From assembly GCF_018437275.1 (NCBI RefSeq), contig NZ_JAAMFK010000004.1, positions 1-64,000 of the forward strand: a DNA stretch of 64,000 bases, read 5' to 3'. The notes under the pieces are model-generated. The model saw only the letters and a list, made by a program, of their open reading frames with translations. It searched no databases and was not told where the DNA came from. The position numbers and the translations under genes are program-made. The stretch's first letter is position 1, and every line of letters starts with the position of its first letter. Below are positions 43,199 to 51,143 of this stretch, one piece after another. Source of the DNA: Fructobacillus broussonetiae (GTDB taxonomy: Bacteria; Bacillota; Bacilli; Lactobacillales; Lactobacillaceae).

Positions 43199-45733
43199 AT
43201 GGCATCAATTCAACGACTCTACGAGATTTTTCAGCCGGAACACTATGATCTGAAGATTCACGTGTCCCGAGAAGAAAAGCTCATTACTGGAACGGCAGTA
43301 ATTACTGGTGAGGCAAAGCAAAAAGACTTGGCCTTGCACCAACACGATTTGACGATTTCATCATTGAAAGTTGACGGTGAAGACGTTGCCTTCGACATGG
43401 ATAGAAAAAACGATCAGTTCACCTTTGAAAGCCCAAAGGACGGTTCAGTTAAAATTGAAGTGGCCTATACGGCACCTTTGACGGATAACATGAATGGAAT
43501 TTATCCTTCATATTACAAGGAGAATGGTGAAGATAAGCAGGTTGTGTCAACGCAGTTTGAAACTTACTTTGCCCGCCAAGCCTTCCCATCAATCGATGAA
43601 CCAGAAGCAAAGGCGACCTTTGAACTCGCGCTCTCCTTTGACGAAAAGAAGGGTGAAGTTGCCATCTCAAACACGCCGGAAGTGAAGGTGGAAGACGGTG
43701 TGCACTACTTCGAAAAGACCGTCAAGATGTCAACGTACTTGGTTGCTTTTGCTTTCGGTGACTTCCAGTCAATCGAAACGAAAACGAAGTCAGGCATCAA
43801 GGTTGGTGTTTACGCAACGAAGGCCCACCCTGCAAAGGATATGGACTTTGCCTTAGACATCGCTAAGCGCTCCATCGATTTCTACGAAGATTACTATCAA
43901 ACACCATATCCATTGGCCCAATCCTTGCAAGTTGCCTTGCCGGACTTCTCAGCCGGTGCCATGGAAAACTGGGGGATGGTCACTTACCGTGAGGCCTATC
44001 TCTTGGTTGACCCGGATAATACCGAGCTCTCAATGAAACAAGTAGTAGCCACAGTGATTGCCCACGAATTGGCACACCAGTGGTTCGGAGATCTTGTCAC
44101 GATGAAGTGGTGGGACGAACTCTGGTTGAACGAATCCTTTGCCAACATGATGGAATTCGTCTGCATCGATGCCATCGAACCCGACTGGAAGATTTGGGAA
44201 AGCTTCAACGCCAAGGATGCACAGGCAGCTTTGAAGCGCGACGCTGTTCCTGGTGTGCAATCCGTTCATGTTGAAGTGCACCACCCAGAAGAAATCGACG
44301 CGCTCTTTGATCCAGCCATCGTTTATGCGAAGGGGGCGCGTTTGCTCGTCATGGTTCGTTCACTCATTGGTGATGATGCCTTGCGCAAGGGATTGAAGGC
44401 CTACTTTGAAAAGAAGGCCTATGGCAATGCTTCGGGTGACGACCTCTGGGACGCACTTGGAAAAGCATCTGGTCAGGATATCGGGGCCGTTATGAAGACT
44501 TGGTTGGACCAACCGGGTTACCCTGAAATTCACGTGGCTGTCGAAAACGGTCGCGTGAAGGTTAGCCAAAAGCCATTTGTCTTGGGCGAAAAGCCAGCAA
44601 ATGATAACCGCCGTTGGGCAGTGCCGTTGGCGGCTTCTGTTGACGGTTTGCCAGCCTTGCTTTCAGAAGAGAGCTTGGACTTGGGCGACTGGGAAGAGTT
44701 GAAGGCGGCTTCCGATGGGCCATTCCGTCTGAACGTTGGAAACGCCAGCCACTACATCGTGTCATACGACGATGAAATCACGGCGGAACAGGTTGAAGGT
44801 TTGGCTCAGATGTCAGCCATCGATCAGGCACAGTTCTTGCAAAACCAGTTGTTCTTAGCTCAAGCAGGACAAGTGGGAATTGCTGATATCTTGCCGGTTT
44901 TGCCAAAGTTGAAGGGCTCTGACTCCGCATTGGTTCAAAACTTTGTCTACCAAGTGATTGGTCAGGCTAAGGTCTTTGCGGAAGCTGGTAGCCAGTTGGA
45001 AAAGGATTTGAAGGCCTTTGCAAAAACGTTGTCTGAAGACAGCTACGAACGCCTTGGATTCGACAAACAGGCTTCAGATTCTGTGTCCGACGAGTTGATG
45101 CGTCCGGTTGTTATTTCAGCAGCACTCTTTGGTCAAAACAGCCAAATGCAAAAGGATGCGCATTCTCGCTATGCCTCTGCGACGAGCATTGAAGCTTTGG
45201 CGGCCGATGGTCGAACGGAAGTTCTTCAAAATGAATTATCAAACTACAACAGCCAAGAAACCTTCGACGAAATGGTCAAGGCTTACGTTGATACAAGTAA
45301 CGCTTCTTTGAAGCGCGACTTGCGTGCCGCTTTGGTCACGAGCCCAGAAGAAGGGCAATTGAAGACCTTAGTTTCCTACTTCATGGACGCCTCCGTTATT
45401 AAGCCACAAGATTTGCGTGACTGGTTCGGTGGTGTCTTGGCAAATGCCAAGGGTAAGGATATGGCCTGGAACTTTGTTACGAAGAACTGGGGATGGTTGG
45501 AAGACCGCCTCGGTGGTGACATGTCGTTTTCTTCTTACATCACGGTGATGTCTCGGACGTTGAAGACTCAGGCGCAATTAGATGCCTTCAACGACTTCTT
45601 CACACCAAAGGAAGACCAACCAGGAATTGCCCGCGAAATCATTGTTGACCGCGTGGTAATCGAAAACCGAGTAAAGTTGGTCGAAAATCAACAGGCTGAC
45701 GTTGCAAAGGCGTTGGCAGGGTTGGTCAAATAA
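43199..45733 (+). CDS. pepN: M1-family aminopeptidase N
   Basis: 844 aa zinc metallopeptidase. Exopeptidase motif GAMENWG, zinc site VIAHELAHQWFGD with downstream Glu in WLNESFANMMEF, and the late catalytic Tyr region. The C-terminal ~330 residues form the ERAP1-like helical cap. It frees N-terminal residues from peptides in the cytoplasm, a central enzyme for peptide-derived amino acid supply. SD aaaggagagg. Confidence 0.96.
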   Translation: MASIQRLYEIFQPEHYDLKIHVSREEKLITGTAVITGEAKQKDLALHQHDLTISSLKVDGEDVAFDMDRKNDQFTFESPKDGSVKIEVAYTAPLTDNMNGIYPSYYKENGEDKQVVSTQFETYFARQAFPSIDEPEAKATFELALSFDEKKGEVAISNTPEVKVEDGVHYFEKTVKMSTYLVAFAFGDFQSIETKTKSGIKVGVYATKAHPAKDMDFALDIAKRSIDFYEDYYQTPYPLAQSLQVALPDFSAGAMENWGMVTYREAYLLVDPDNTELSMKQVVATVIAHELAHQWFGDLVTMKWWDELWLNESFANMMEFVCIDAIEPDWKIWESFNAKDAQAALKRDAVPGVQSVHVEVHHPEEIDALFDPAIVYAKGARLLVMVRSLIGDDALRKGLKAYFEKKAYGNASGDDLWDALGKASGQDIGAVMKTWLDQPGYPEIHVAVENGRVKVSQKPFVLGEKPANDNRRWAVPLAASVDGLPALLSEESLDLGDWEELKAASDGPFRLNVGNASHYIVSYDDEITAEQVEGLAQMSAIDQAQFLQNQLFLAQAGQVGIADILPVLPKLKGSDSALVQNFVYQVIGQAKVFAEAGSQLEKDLKAFAKTLSEDSYERLGFDKQASDSVSDELMRPVVISAALFGQNSQMQKDAHSRYASATSIEALAADGRTEVLQNELSNYNSQETFDEMVKAYVDTSNASLKRDLRAALVTSPEEGQLKTLVSYFMDASVIKPQDLRDWFGGVLANAKGKDMAWNFVTKNWGWLEDRLGGDMSFSSYITVMSRTLKTQAQLDAFNDFFTPKEDQPGIAREIIVDRVVIENRVKLVENQQADVAKALAGLVK

Positions 45734-45744
45734 TTTTGCAGAGT

Positions 45745-45778
45745 TAAAAAAGCCTCCGATGAAAATCGGAGGCTTTTG
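45745..45778. terminator. bidirectional terminator between pepN and the HD gene
   Basis: AAAAAAGCCTCCGAT, loop GAAA, ATCGGAGGCTTTTG. Confidence 0.88.
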
Positions 45779-45786
45779 TTTTGACA

Positions 45787-47139
45787 TTAATCTTCACCAG
45801 GAATGAAGGTGTCGTTTTTAATCAATGATTGGAATGAGTCGTGCACGGCTTCGAACAAGTCGTCCGGCCCGTTGTCCAACATCTCACGTGGGAAGAAGAA
45901 GCGTTGGTCCAGTGACGCGCGTCCCTTAATCGCCCCTACAAGCGTTGAGAGCTCTGACAATTCCTTTTGGGTACCGTCAGCCATCACCAATTCGATTTGC
46001 GTTCGTGGCTTCTTTGCCGCTGGCTTATAATCGTCGTATGGCAAATCGTAGGCGTCGTTTCGTGCCGTGTAGTATTCAGGGTCGAAACCGGCGTCCTTAA
46101 TAATCTTCTCGAGGCGGTCCAAGTGTGGTGCTGAATCCTCGTTAATCTGAATGGACTTAAACGGCTTTCGTCCTAAGAAACGCTGGGACAAATCCGCCAA
46201 GATCGTGTCGTCCGAATCCTGCCAGCCGTTGATGGCCGTCAAAAAGAGGTTGTCATCCAAGCGTAGGTATTCATGTACCGTCAAGTCGTGATCTGGTTGG
46301 AACACCGGCTTCAGTAACGGCCCAACCAACGATTCGGGCTCCTTGCCGGAAGCCAAAAGCTCCTTCACGCGACCAAGGATGTGCTCCAAGATAATTTCCA
46401 TTCCGCGGGAAACGGGGTGGAAGTATACCTGTAAGTACATCTGGTAGCGGGCAACCAAGTAGGATTCAACCGCGTGCATACCACCGATTCCAACAGCGAT
46501 TCCGCGCTTGCATGGGCGAAGCATTCGCAAAATTCGAGAAAGATCGAATTCACCGTATGAGGCCCCGGTGTAATAGGCGTCGCGAAGGAGATAATCCATG
46601 CGATCAACATCCAGCTGGGATGAAATCAGCTGCACAACCTGTGGGTTCGGGTAGGTCTTTGCAATAACGGATGCGACCTTGTTTGGGAAGTCTGGTCCTT
46701 CTTGCAAGAGGACCTTATTAATTTCGGTGTCACCCGTGATGATGTGCTGCGTCATCGCTTCGTGATCCGTGTGGAAGAGGTGCTCAAAGGTGTGAGAGAA
46801 AGCACCGTGTCCAACGTCGTGAAGCAATGCGGCGGCCAACGTCACCATGCGTTCTTCTGGATTCCAGAGGCCATCGCCTTCTTCTTTTGTGCAGTAGTAC
46901 TGCTCAAAGTATTCGGTTACCCGGCGGGCCAGTTCGTAAGCACCCGCACAGTGACCGAAACGGTCATGGGTTGCGCCGTGGAAAATCGTGTTCGCCACAC
47001 CAAGCTGTTGGACGCGGCGCAAACGTTGAAATTCCTTCGTGTTGATCAAATCCAAAATCAGTTGGTCTTGGATGTGAATAAAGTCGTGAATGGGGTCTCT
47101 GAGGACTTTTTCGTGTTCTAATTTTTCCAAAAGATTCAC
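45787..47139 (-). CDS. HD-domain phosphohydrolase (YwfO-like)
   Basis: 450 aa from GTG at 47139; a TTG at 47130 has better SD spacing (AAAGGTG), and a longer frame to 47181 is unsupported. HD motif with metal ligands: RVQQLGVANTIFHGATHDRFGH, then ALLHDVGHGAFSHTFEH and later SSQLDVDRMDYLLRDAYYTG. The group is related to dGTPase-like and SAMHD1-like enzymes acting on nucleotides or polyphosphate-like substrates. C-terminal ~150 aa carry the family tail (DGTQKELSELS). Substrate not shown. Confidence 0.9.
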   Translation of the reverse strand: MNLLEKLEHEKVLRDPIHDFIHIQDQLILDLINTKEFQRLRRVQQLGVANTIFHGATHDRFGHCAGAYELARRVTEYFEQYYCTKEEGDGLWNPEERMVTLAAALLHDVGHGAFSHTFEHLFHTDHEAMTQHIITGDTEINKVLLQEGPDFPNKVASVIAKTYPNPQVVQLISSQLDVDRMDYLLRDAYYTGASYGEFDLSRILRMLRPCKRGIAVGIGGMHAVESYLVARYQMYLQVYFHPVSRGMEIILEHILGRVKELLASGKEPESLVGPLLKPVFQPDHDLTVHEYLRLDDNLFLTAINGWQDSDDTILADLSQRFLGRKPFKSIQINEDSAPHLDRLEKIIKDAGFDPEYYTARNDAYDLPYDDYKPAAKKPRTQIELVMADGTQKELSELSTLVGAIKGRASLDQRFFFPREMLDNGPDDLFEAVHDSFQSLIKNDTFIPGED

Positions 47140-47215
47140 CTTTCCCTTCGTCGATATCCCTATTATAATAGAAAGAAGCAAAACTTGCGAAAAATGAGGG
47201 CAGAAAGCGTTAAAT

Positions 47216-47635
47216 ATGACAGGAAAATTGGTTCAAGTACAATTCCAATCAAAAATTTACCAGGATGCTGGTGACGAAAGCTTCGACATTGAAGCGAGTG
47301 GACGCCTGATTGAAAAGGGGGATGCCCTCTATTTGACCTACGATGAAGAAATCGAAGAACAAGCCATCACAAAGGTTATGGTCAAGATGGAAGAGGGGCG
47401 CGTGGCCATTACACGTTCCAACGTGAATAAGACCCGCTTGGTCTTTGAACCTGGTTTGCTTGCTAACCAGCCTTATCAAACGGCGGCGGGGATGATGTTG
47501 CTTGATACCAACACGCGTCGTTTCGAGCTCGATTTAGCGGACAACAAAAAGAGTGGAAAGCTCGTCTTAGACTACTCTTTGTCTGCAAACGGCGAAGTTG
47601 TTGGACAGTATCAGGTTTCCTTGCAATTTTCTTGA
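47216..47635 (+). CDS. DUF1934 family beta-barrel protein
   Basis: 139 aa lipocalin-like protein (YwiB group). Features: LVQVQFQSKIYQDAGDES, LYLTYDEEIEE, RSNVNKTRLVFEPG and the C-terminal LDYSLSANGEVVGQYQVSLQF strands (cut as LDYSLSANGEVVGQ and YQVSLQF). Function unknown. It precedes rpoE, as in many Lactobacillales, and is divergent from the HD gene. SD is weak; start ATG at 47216 is the only sensible one. Confidence 0.88.
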   Translation: MTGKLVQVQFQSKIYQDAGDESFDIEASGRLIEKGDALYLTYDEEIEEQAITKVMVKMEEGRVAITRSNVNKTRLVFEPGLLANQPYQTAAGMMLLDTNTRRFELDLADNKKSGKLVLDYSLSANGEVVGQYQVSLQFS

Positions 47636-47681
47636 TTTTTCAGTATAGTTAACTAGTTAGAAGTGCGAAAGGATACGAGCC

Positions 47682-48242
47682 ATGTCACAAATGAAAAACG
47701 GTCAACTCAAAGAAGAAATGGCGTTGGTGGAAATCGCCACGGCCATCTTATCCGAACAAAAGAAGGCAATGGCCTTCTCAGATCTTGTTGCAGCCATCGA
47801 GGATTTCCTTGGGGTTGACGACGAGACCTTTAAGTCCCGTTTGTCTCAGTTCTACACGGACTTGAACACGGACGGATCTTTCATCTCACTTGGGAACAAC
47901 GAATGGGCATTGCGTGCCTGGTACCCAGTTGACGCCATCGATGAATCAATTCACGAAATCGATGACGAAGAAGAAAAGCCAAAGAAGAAAAAGAAGGCTT
48001 CTAAGAAGGTTAACGTCTTTGCCGACAACGCCGCTGATGACGACGTTATCGACTACAACGACGATGACCCTGAAGACGACGACTTCGATGACATCGACGG
48101 ACACGACGCCGAAGACGGTGACGGAAACGATTCCGAAGATGACGATGATTCAGACAAGGAAGAATCAATCGACCAAAACCTGACTGAATTGGCAGGAACG
48201 GACGACTTGGACGACCTTTCTGACGGTGACGAAGAGAAGTAA
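47682..48242 (+). CDS. rpoE: DNA-directed RNA polymerase delta subunit
   Basis: 186 aa. N-terminal HARE-HTH domain (1-90; EMALVEIATAILSEQKKAMAF, ALRAWYPVDAIDE), a Lys-rich patch (KKKKKASKK), and an intrinsically disordered tail of ~80 residues that is mostly Asp and Glu. The acidic tail displaces nucleic acid from RNA polymerase and aids recycling and rapid response to NTP levels. rpoE usually lies next to pyrG; here a ~5.3-kb segment (48243-53589) lies between them. Confidence 0.95.
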   Translation: MSQMKNGQLKEEMALVEIATAILSEQKKAMAFSDLVAAIEDFLGVDDETFKSRLSQFYTDLNTDGSFISLGNNEWALRAWYPVDAIDESIHEIDDEEEKPKKKKKASKKVNVFADNAADDDVIDYNDDDPEDDDFDDIDGHDAEDGDGNDSEDDDDSDKEESIDQNLTELAGTDDLDDLSDGDEEK

Positions 48243-48323
48243 TTTTAGCTGAAAATTTTCAGTCAAAGTCTTGCTTTTTATAAGCGCCTTAGGTAATATA
48301 TATAACTGTGCTAAGCACTGATT

Positions 48324-48397
48324 GCTCTCGTAACTCAGTTGGTTAGAGTAGGGGATTTTTAATCCCAAGGTCCTCGGTTCGAATCCGAGCGAGAGCA
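48324..48397 (+). tRNA. tRNA-Lys (anticodon TTT)
   Basis: Acceptor GCTCTCG/CGAGAGC, T-arm CTCGG/CCGAG with TTCGAAT loop, anticodon loop TTTTTAA giving TTT (AAA/AAG). Discriminator A. The first anticodon-stem pair (27-43) is G-A, a mismatch. Isolated gene. Confidence 0.9.
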
Positions 48398-48432
48398 CTG
48401 ATAGTTTTATCAGGAGACCTTGGGAGATTTCC

Positions 48433-48467
48433 AAAAAAGCGTTCGGTAGAAATACCGGACGCTTTTT
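48433..48467 (+). terminator. terminator downstream of tRNA-Lys
   Basis: AAGCGT-CGGTA, loop GAAA, TACCG-ACGCTT plus T-run. Confidence 0.85.
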
Positions 48468-48482
48468 GTTTTGCTTTTAATA

Positions 48483-48499
48483 AAAGTCGGACCCGTGCC
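48483..48499 (+). repeat. dispersed 17-bp intergenic motif, best copy
   Basis: AAAGTCGGACCCGTGCC, continued by a perfect 6-bp hairpin CGGACC/GGTCCG. Lies between the tRNA-Lys terminator and the T-box promoter. Confidence 0.6.
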
Positions 48500-48560
48500 G
48501 GTCCGGCGGGCACTTGGAATATTTTTATCATTTTTCTTTCATTTTTCTTTTAAAAAGAGC

Positions 48561-48600
48561 TTGCATTTGCATGTTGTATCTTTTATGATAGATACAACAT
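48561..48600 (+). promoter_or_regulatory. T-box promoter with overlapping 10-bp inverted repeat
   Basis: TTGCAT (48561-48566), 17-nt spacer, TATGAT (48584-48589). Perfect inverted repeat ATGTTGTATC (48571-48580) and GATACAACAT (48591-48600) with a 10-nt centre that contains the -10 box. Position suggests a repressor site acting on initiation in addition to the T-box downstream. Confidence 0.6.
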
Positions 48601-48833
48601 TAAGAAGACGAGTAAAGCAGGATTGTTATACAGCGACGTCATGGTTGGTGAGAATGGCGAACAACCTGTTTGAAGACTACTTCTTAGAAATGACATACGA
48701 GTAGCGTGTGAAAGTATGCCCGGTGAGACCCACCGTTATGCAGGTCTTAAAGGTTACGTGTGTTAACGTAGCAAATTTGGGTGGTACCACGCGCCGGCGT
48801 CCCTAGCTTTATTGGCTAGGGGCGCCTTTTTTG
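48596..48833 (+). promoter_or_regulatory. T-box riboswitch, probably tRNA-Thr
   Basis: Stem I base AAGAAG/CTTCTT and upper helix AAGCAGG/CCTGTTT enclose a specifier loop with 5' strand ACGAGTA and 3' strand GAAGACTA. By the usual rule (codon followed by A before the helix) the specifier is ACT, Thr (48676-48678). The T-box core GGTGGTACCACG lies at 48780-48791; its TGGT pairs with a discriminator A, which argues against Asp. Terminator: GGCGTCCCTAGC ... GGCTAGGGGCGCC and T-run. Uncharged tRNA would allow read-through into the permease. Confidence 0.88.
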
Positions 48834-48853
48834 TTAGCCAAAACCTTTAACTT

Positions 48854-50275
48854 GTGGACAGATTTAGAATTAGGAGTGCTGTTATGGCAGAGAATAAAAA
48901 AGCATTAAATCGATCACTATCATCCTTCCAAATGGAAATGATTGCCCTCGGTGGAACCATCGGGGTTGGGCTCTTCATGGGAGCTTCTTCTACCATTAAG
49001 TGGACCGGGCCTTCCGTTATCTTGGCCTACCTCCTTTCTGGTTTGGTTTTGTACATTGTGATGCGTGCCTTGGGAGAAATGCTCTACGTTGATCCTGAAG
49101 TTGGTTCCTTTGCCAACTATGCGAAGCGTTACATTCACCCAGCCGCAGGGTACTTGACGGTTTGGGCCAACGTCATTCAGTGGCTGATGGTCGGAATCTC
49201 TGAAACCATCGCCGTTGGTGTTTACCTTGAATACTGGTGGCCAGGAATTCCTTCCTGGGTAACGGGTGTGATTGTGTTGGCAACGTTGACGGCCGCCAAC
49301 CTGGTAACGGTTAAGGCGTACGGTTCAATGGAATCCTGGTTCTCACTGATCAAGGTCTTGACGATTGTCTTCATGATCATCATGGGATTCATGGTCATCT
49401 TGCTTGGTGTCGGGAACCACGGTCACCCACTTGGCTTCTCAAACCTTTGGTCACACGGCGGCTTCTTCGCCGGTGGGTTCAAGGGCTTCATGTTCGCCTT
49501 GTCCATCGTGATGACGTCTTACCAAGCCATCGAAATTATTGGTATTACGGCCGGTGAAGCTAAGAATCCTCAAGAAGCAATTGTGAAATCAATTAAGTCC
49601 ATTGTGGCTCGTATCTTGATTTTCTACGTTGGATCCATCTTCGTGATTATCACGATTTACCCATGGAACCAATTGGACCAAGTTGGTTCTCCCTTCGTTG
49701 AAACCTTTGCACGAGTTGGTATCACGGCCGCGGCTGGAATTATCAACTTCGTCATGATGACGGCCGCTATTTCAGCCTTGAACTCAGGTCTCTTCTCATC
49801 TTCTCGTATGATTTACACGTTGGCTTTGAACAAGGAAATCTCTCCTAAATTCTTGAAGCTCTCTAAGAAGCGCGTGCCTGAAGTTGCTGTTTTGGCCATG
49901 TCAGGAGGAATCTTGATTGGAATTATCTTGAACGCCGTTTTGCCTTTGATCTGGCACGACTCATCTAAGCTCTTCGTGATGGTGTACTCCGCTTCAACGT
50001 TGCCAGGAATGGTTCCTTGGTTTGTCATCTTGTACAGCCAAATCCAATTCCGTAAGGAAAACCCTGACAAGTTGAAGGGGCACCCATTTAAGTTGGCCTT
50101 GTCGCCACTTTCAAACTACTTCGCTATGGCGATGTTGATCATCACGTTGGTCTTCATGACGATGAACGAAGACACGCAAGTGCCACTGCTTATTGGCTTC
50201 TTGCTACTTGCTCTCGTCTTGGTTTGGTACTTCATCAAGCACCGCCACGATTCAGAAAAAGACATCGAATATTAA
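48854..50275 (+). CDS. amino acid permease, APC/AAT family
   Basis: The frame opens at 48854, but the likely start is ATG at 48884 (MAENKKALNRSL, SD aggag 8 nt upstream), giving 463 aa. Twelve helices; consensus AAT motif FQMEMIALGGTIGVGLFMGA in helix 1 and GEMLYVDPEVGSFANYAKRY after helix 2. The T-box upstream, read as threonine-specific, suggests a threonine (or serine/threonine) importer. A Tyr reading of the specifier cannot be fully excluded. Confidence 0.88.
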   Translation: MDRFRIRSAVMAENKKALNRSLSSFQMEMIALGGTIGVGLFMGASSTIKWTGPSVILAYLLSGLVLYIVMRALGEMLYVDPEVGSFANYAKRYIHPAAGYLTVWANVIQWLMVGISETIAVGVYLEYWWPGIPSWVTGVIVLATLTAANLVTVKAYGSMESWFSLIKVLTIVFMIIMGFMVILLGVGNHGHPLGFSNLWSHGGFFAGGFKGFMFALSIVMTSYQAIEIIGITAGEAKNPQEAIVKSIKSIVARILIFYVGSIFVIITIYPWNQLDQVGSPFVETFARVGITAAAGIINFVMMTAAISALNSGLFSSSRMIYTLALNKEISPKFLKLSKKRVPEVAVLAMSGGILIGIILNAVLPLIWHDSSKLFVMVYSASTLPGMVPWFVILYSQIQFRKENPDKLKGHPFKLALSPLSNYFAMAMLIITLVFMTMNEDTQVPLLIGFLLLALVLVWYFIKHRHDSEKDIEY

Positions 50276-50284
50276 ATAACCTTT

Positions 50285-50310
50285 AAAAAGGCCCGTTTAG
50301 GGCCTTTTTT
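50285..50310 (+). terminator. terminator of the permease gene
   Basis: AAAAAGGCCC, loop GTTTA, GGGCCTTTTTT. Confidence 0.88.
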
Positions 50311-50317
50311 ATTTGAC

Positions 50318-50334
50318 AAAGTCAGACCCGGTCT
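50318..50334 (+). repeat. dispersed 17-bp intergenic motif inside a promoter
   Basis: AAAGTCAGACCCGGTCT. It fills the space between TTGACA (50314-50319) and TACAAT (50338-50343) of the next gene's promoter (spacer 18 nt or so), so here the motif is part of an active-looking promoter. Confidence 0.5.
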
Positions 50335-50374
50335 TGGTACAATGGACGGAGTTTAAATTTACGTTGGAGGAAAC

Positions 50375-51091
50375 ATGACAAAAGCAGAAATTCGTCGTCA
50401 AATTAAGGCGACTGTAAAAGACAAGTTGACTGGTAACTGGGGCTATGCCATCTTGATCGCCTTGCCTGGAATTATCTTCGGGTGGGTTTCAAACCGCTCA
50501 GATTACAACAGCACGATTAACGACGTGGCGCAGGGATACGGCTTCACGTTCCCAACGGTTGCCGTAGCGAACACAACGATTTTTGGCATCCTTGCCTTCT
50601 TCGCCTCAACGGCGGCAATGTATGCCTTCTTGAACTTCTACCGTACGGACAAGCGCGAACCGCAGCCATTCTTGCAAACGATTAACGCCTACGGCGAATC
50701 AAAGGGTCTCTTCTTGGGTACTTTGGTTGTTGGTTTGTTGCAATTTGTTTTGACCTTCCTTTGGTTATTGCTCTTGTTTGTTCCTGGAATTATCAAGTCA
50801 TTCTCATACTCACAAGCCTTGTTTGCTTACAAGGATGCGAAGGCAAACGGTGAAGACATTCGCTTTATCGATGCCATCACGCGTTCACGTGAATTGATGG
50901 ACGGTCACAAGTGGGAATTGTTCGTTCTCTACTTGTCATTCCTTGGATGGGGAATCGTTGTCTTCTTCACCTTCGGAATTGGAACGCTTTGGTTGACGCC
51001 ATACATGAACATGACGTTGGCTGGCTTCTACGACCACTTGAAGAAAGAAGCTGAAAAGAAGGCTTCAGAAGACGTTACCTCTGAAGTTTAA
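50375..51091 (+). CDS. DUF975 family membrane protein 1
   Basis: 238 aa, SD ggagg 7 nt upstream. About five to six helices; DUF975 motifs IIKSFSYSQALFAYKD and SRELMDGHKWELFVLYLSFLGW with the final GIGTLWLTPYMNMTLAGFYDHL. Function unknown; a second member lies at 62876-63586. Strong codon bias suggests high expression. Monocistronic. Confidence 0.9.
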   Translation: MTKAEIRRQIKATVKDKLTGNWGYAILIALPGIIFGWVSNRSDYNSTINDVAQGYGFTFPTVAVANTTIFGILAFFASTAAMYAFLNFYRTDKREPQPFLQTINAYGESKGLFLGTLVVGLLQFVLTFLWLLLLFVPGIIKSFSYSQALFAYKDAKANGEDIRFIDAITRSRELMDGHKWELFVLYLSFLGWGIVVFFTFGIGTLWLTPYMNMTLAGFYDHLKKEAEKKASEDVTSEV

Positions 51092-51100
51092 TCAGTTAAG

Positions 51101-51132
51101 AAAAAGCACCGCCGAAATGGCGGTGCTTTTTC
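51101..51132. terminator. bidirectional terminator
   Basis: AAAAAGCACCGCC, loop GAAAT, GGCGGTGCTTTTT; between DUF975 and the levansucrase. Confidence 0.9.
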
Positions 51133-51143
51133 GTTTTTATATT

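Noticed and set aside
47640-47681. Regulatory structure before rpoE
   Set aside because: Only a short promoter-like stretch (TATAGT) and an SD; no stable hairpin.
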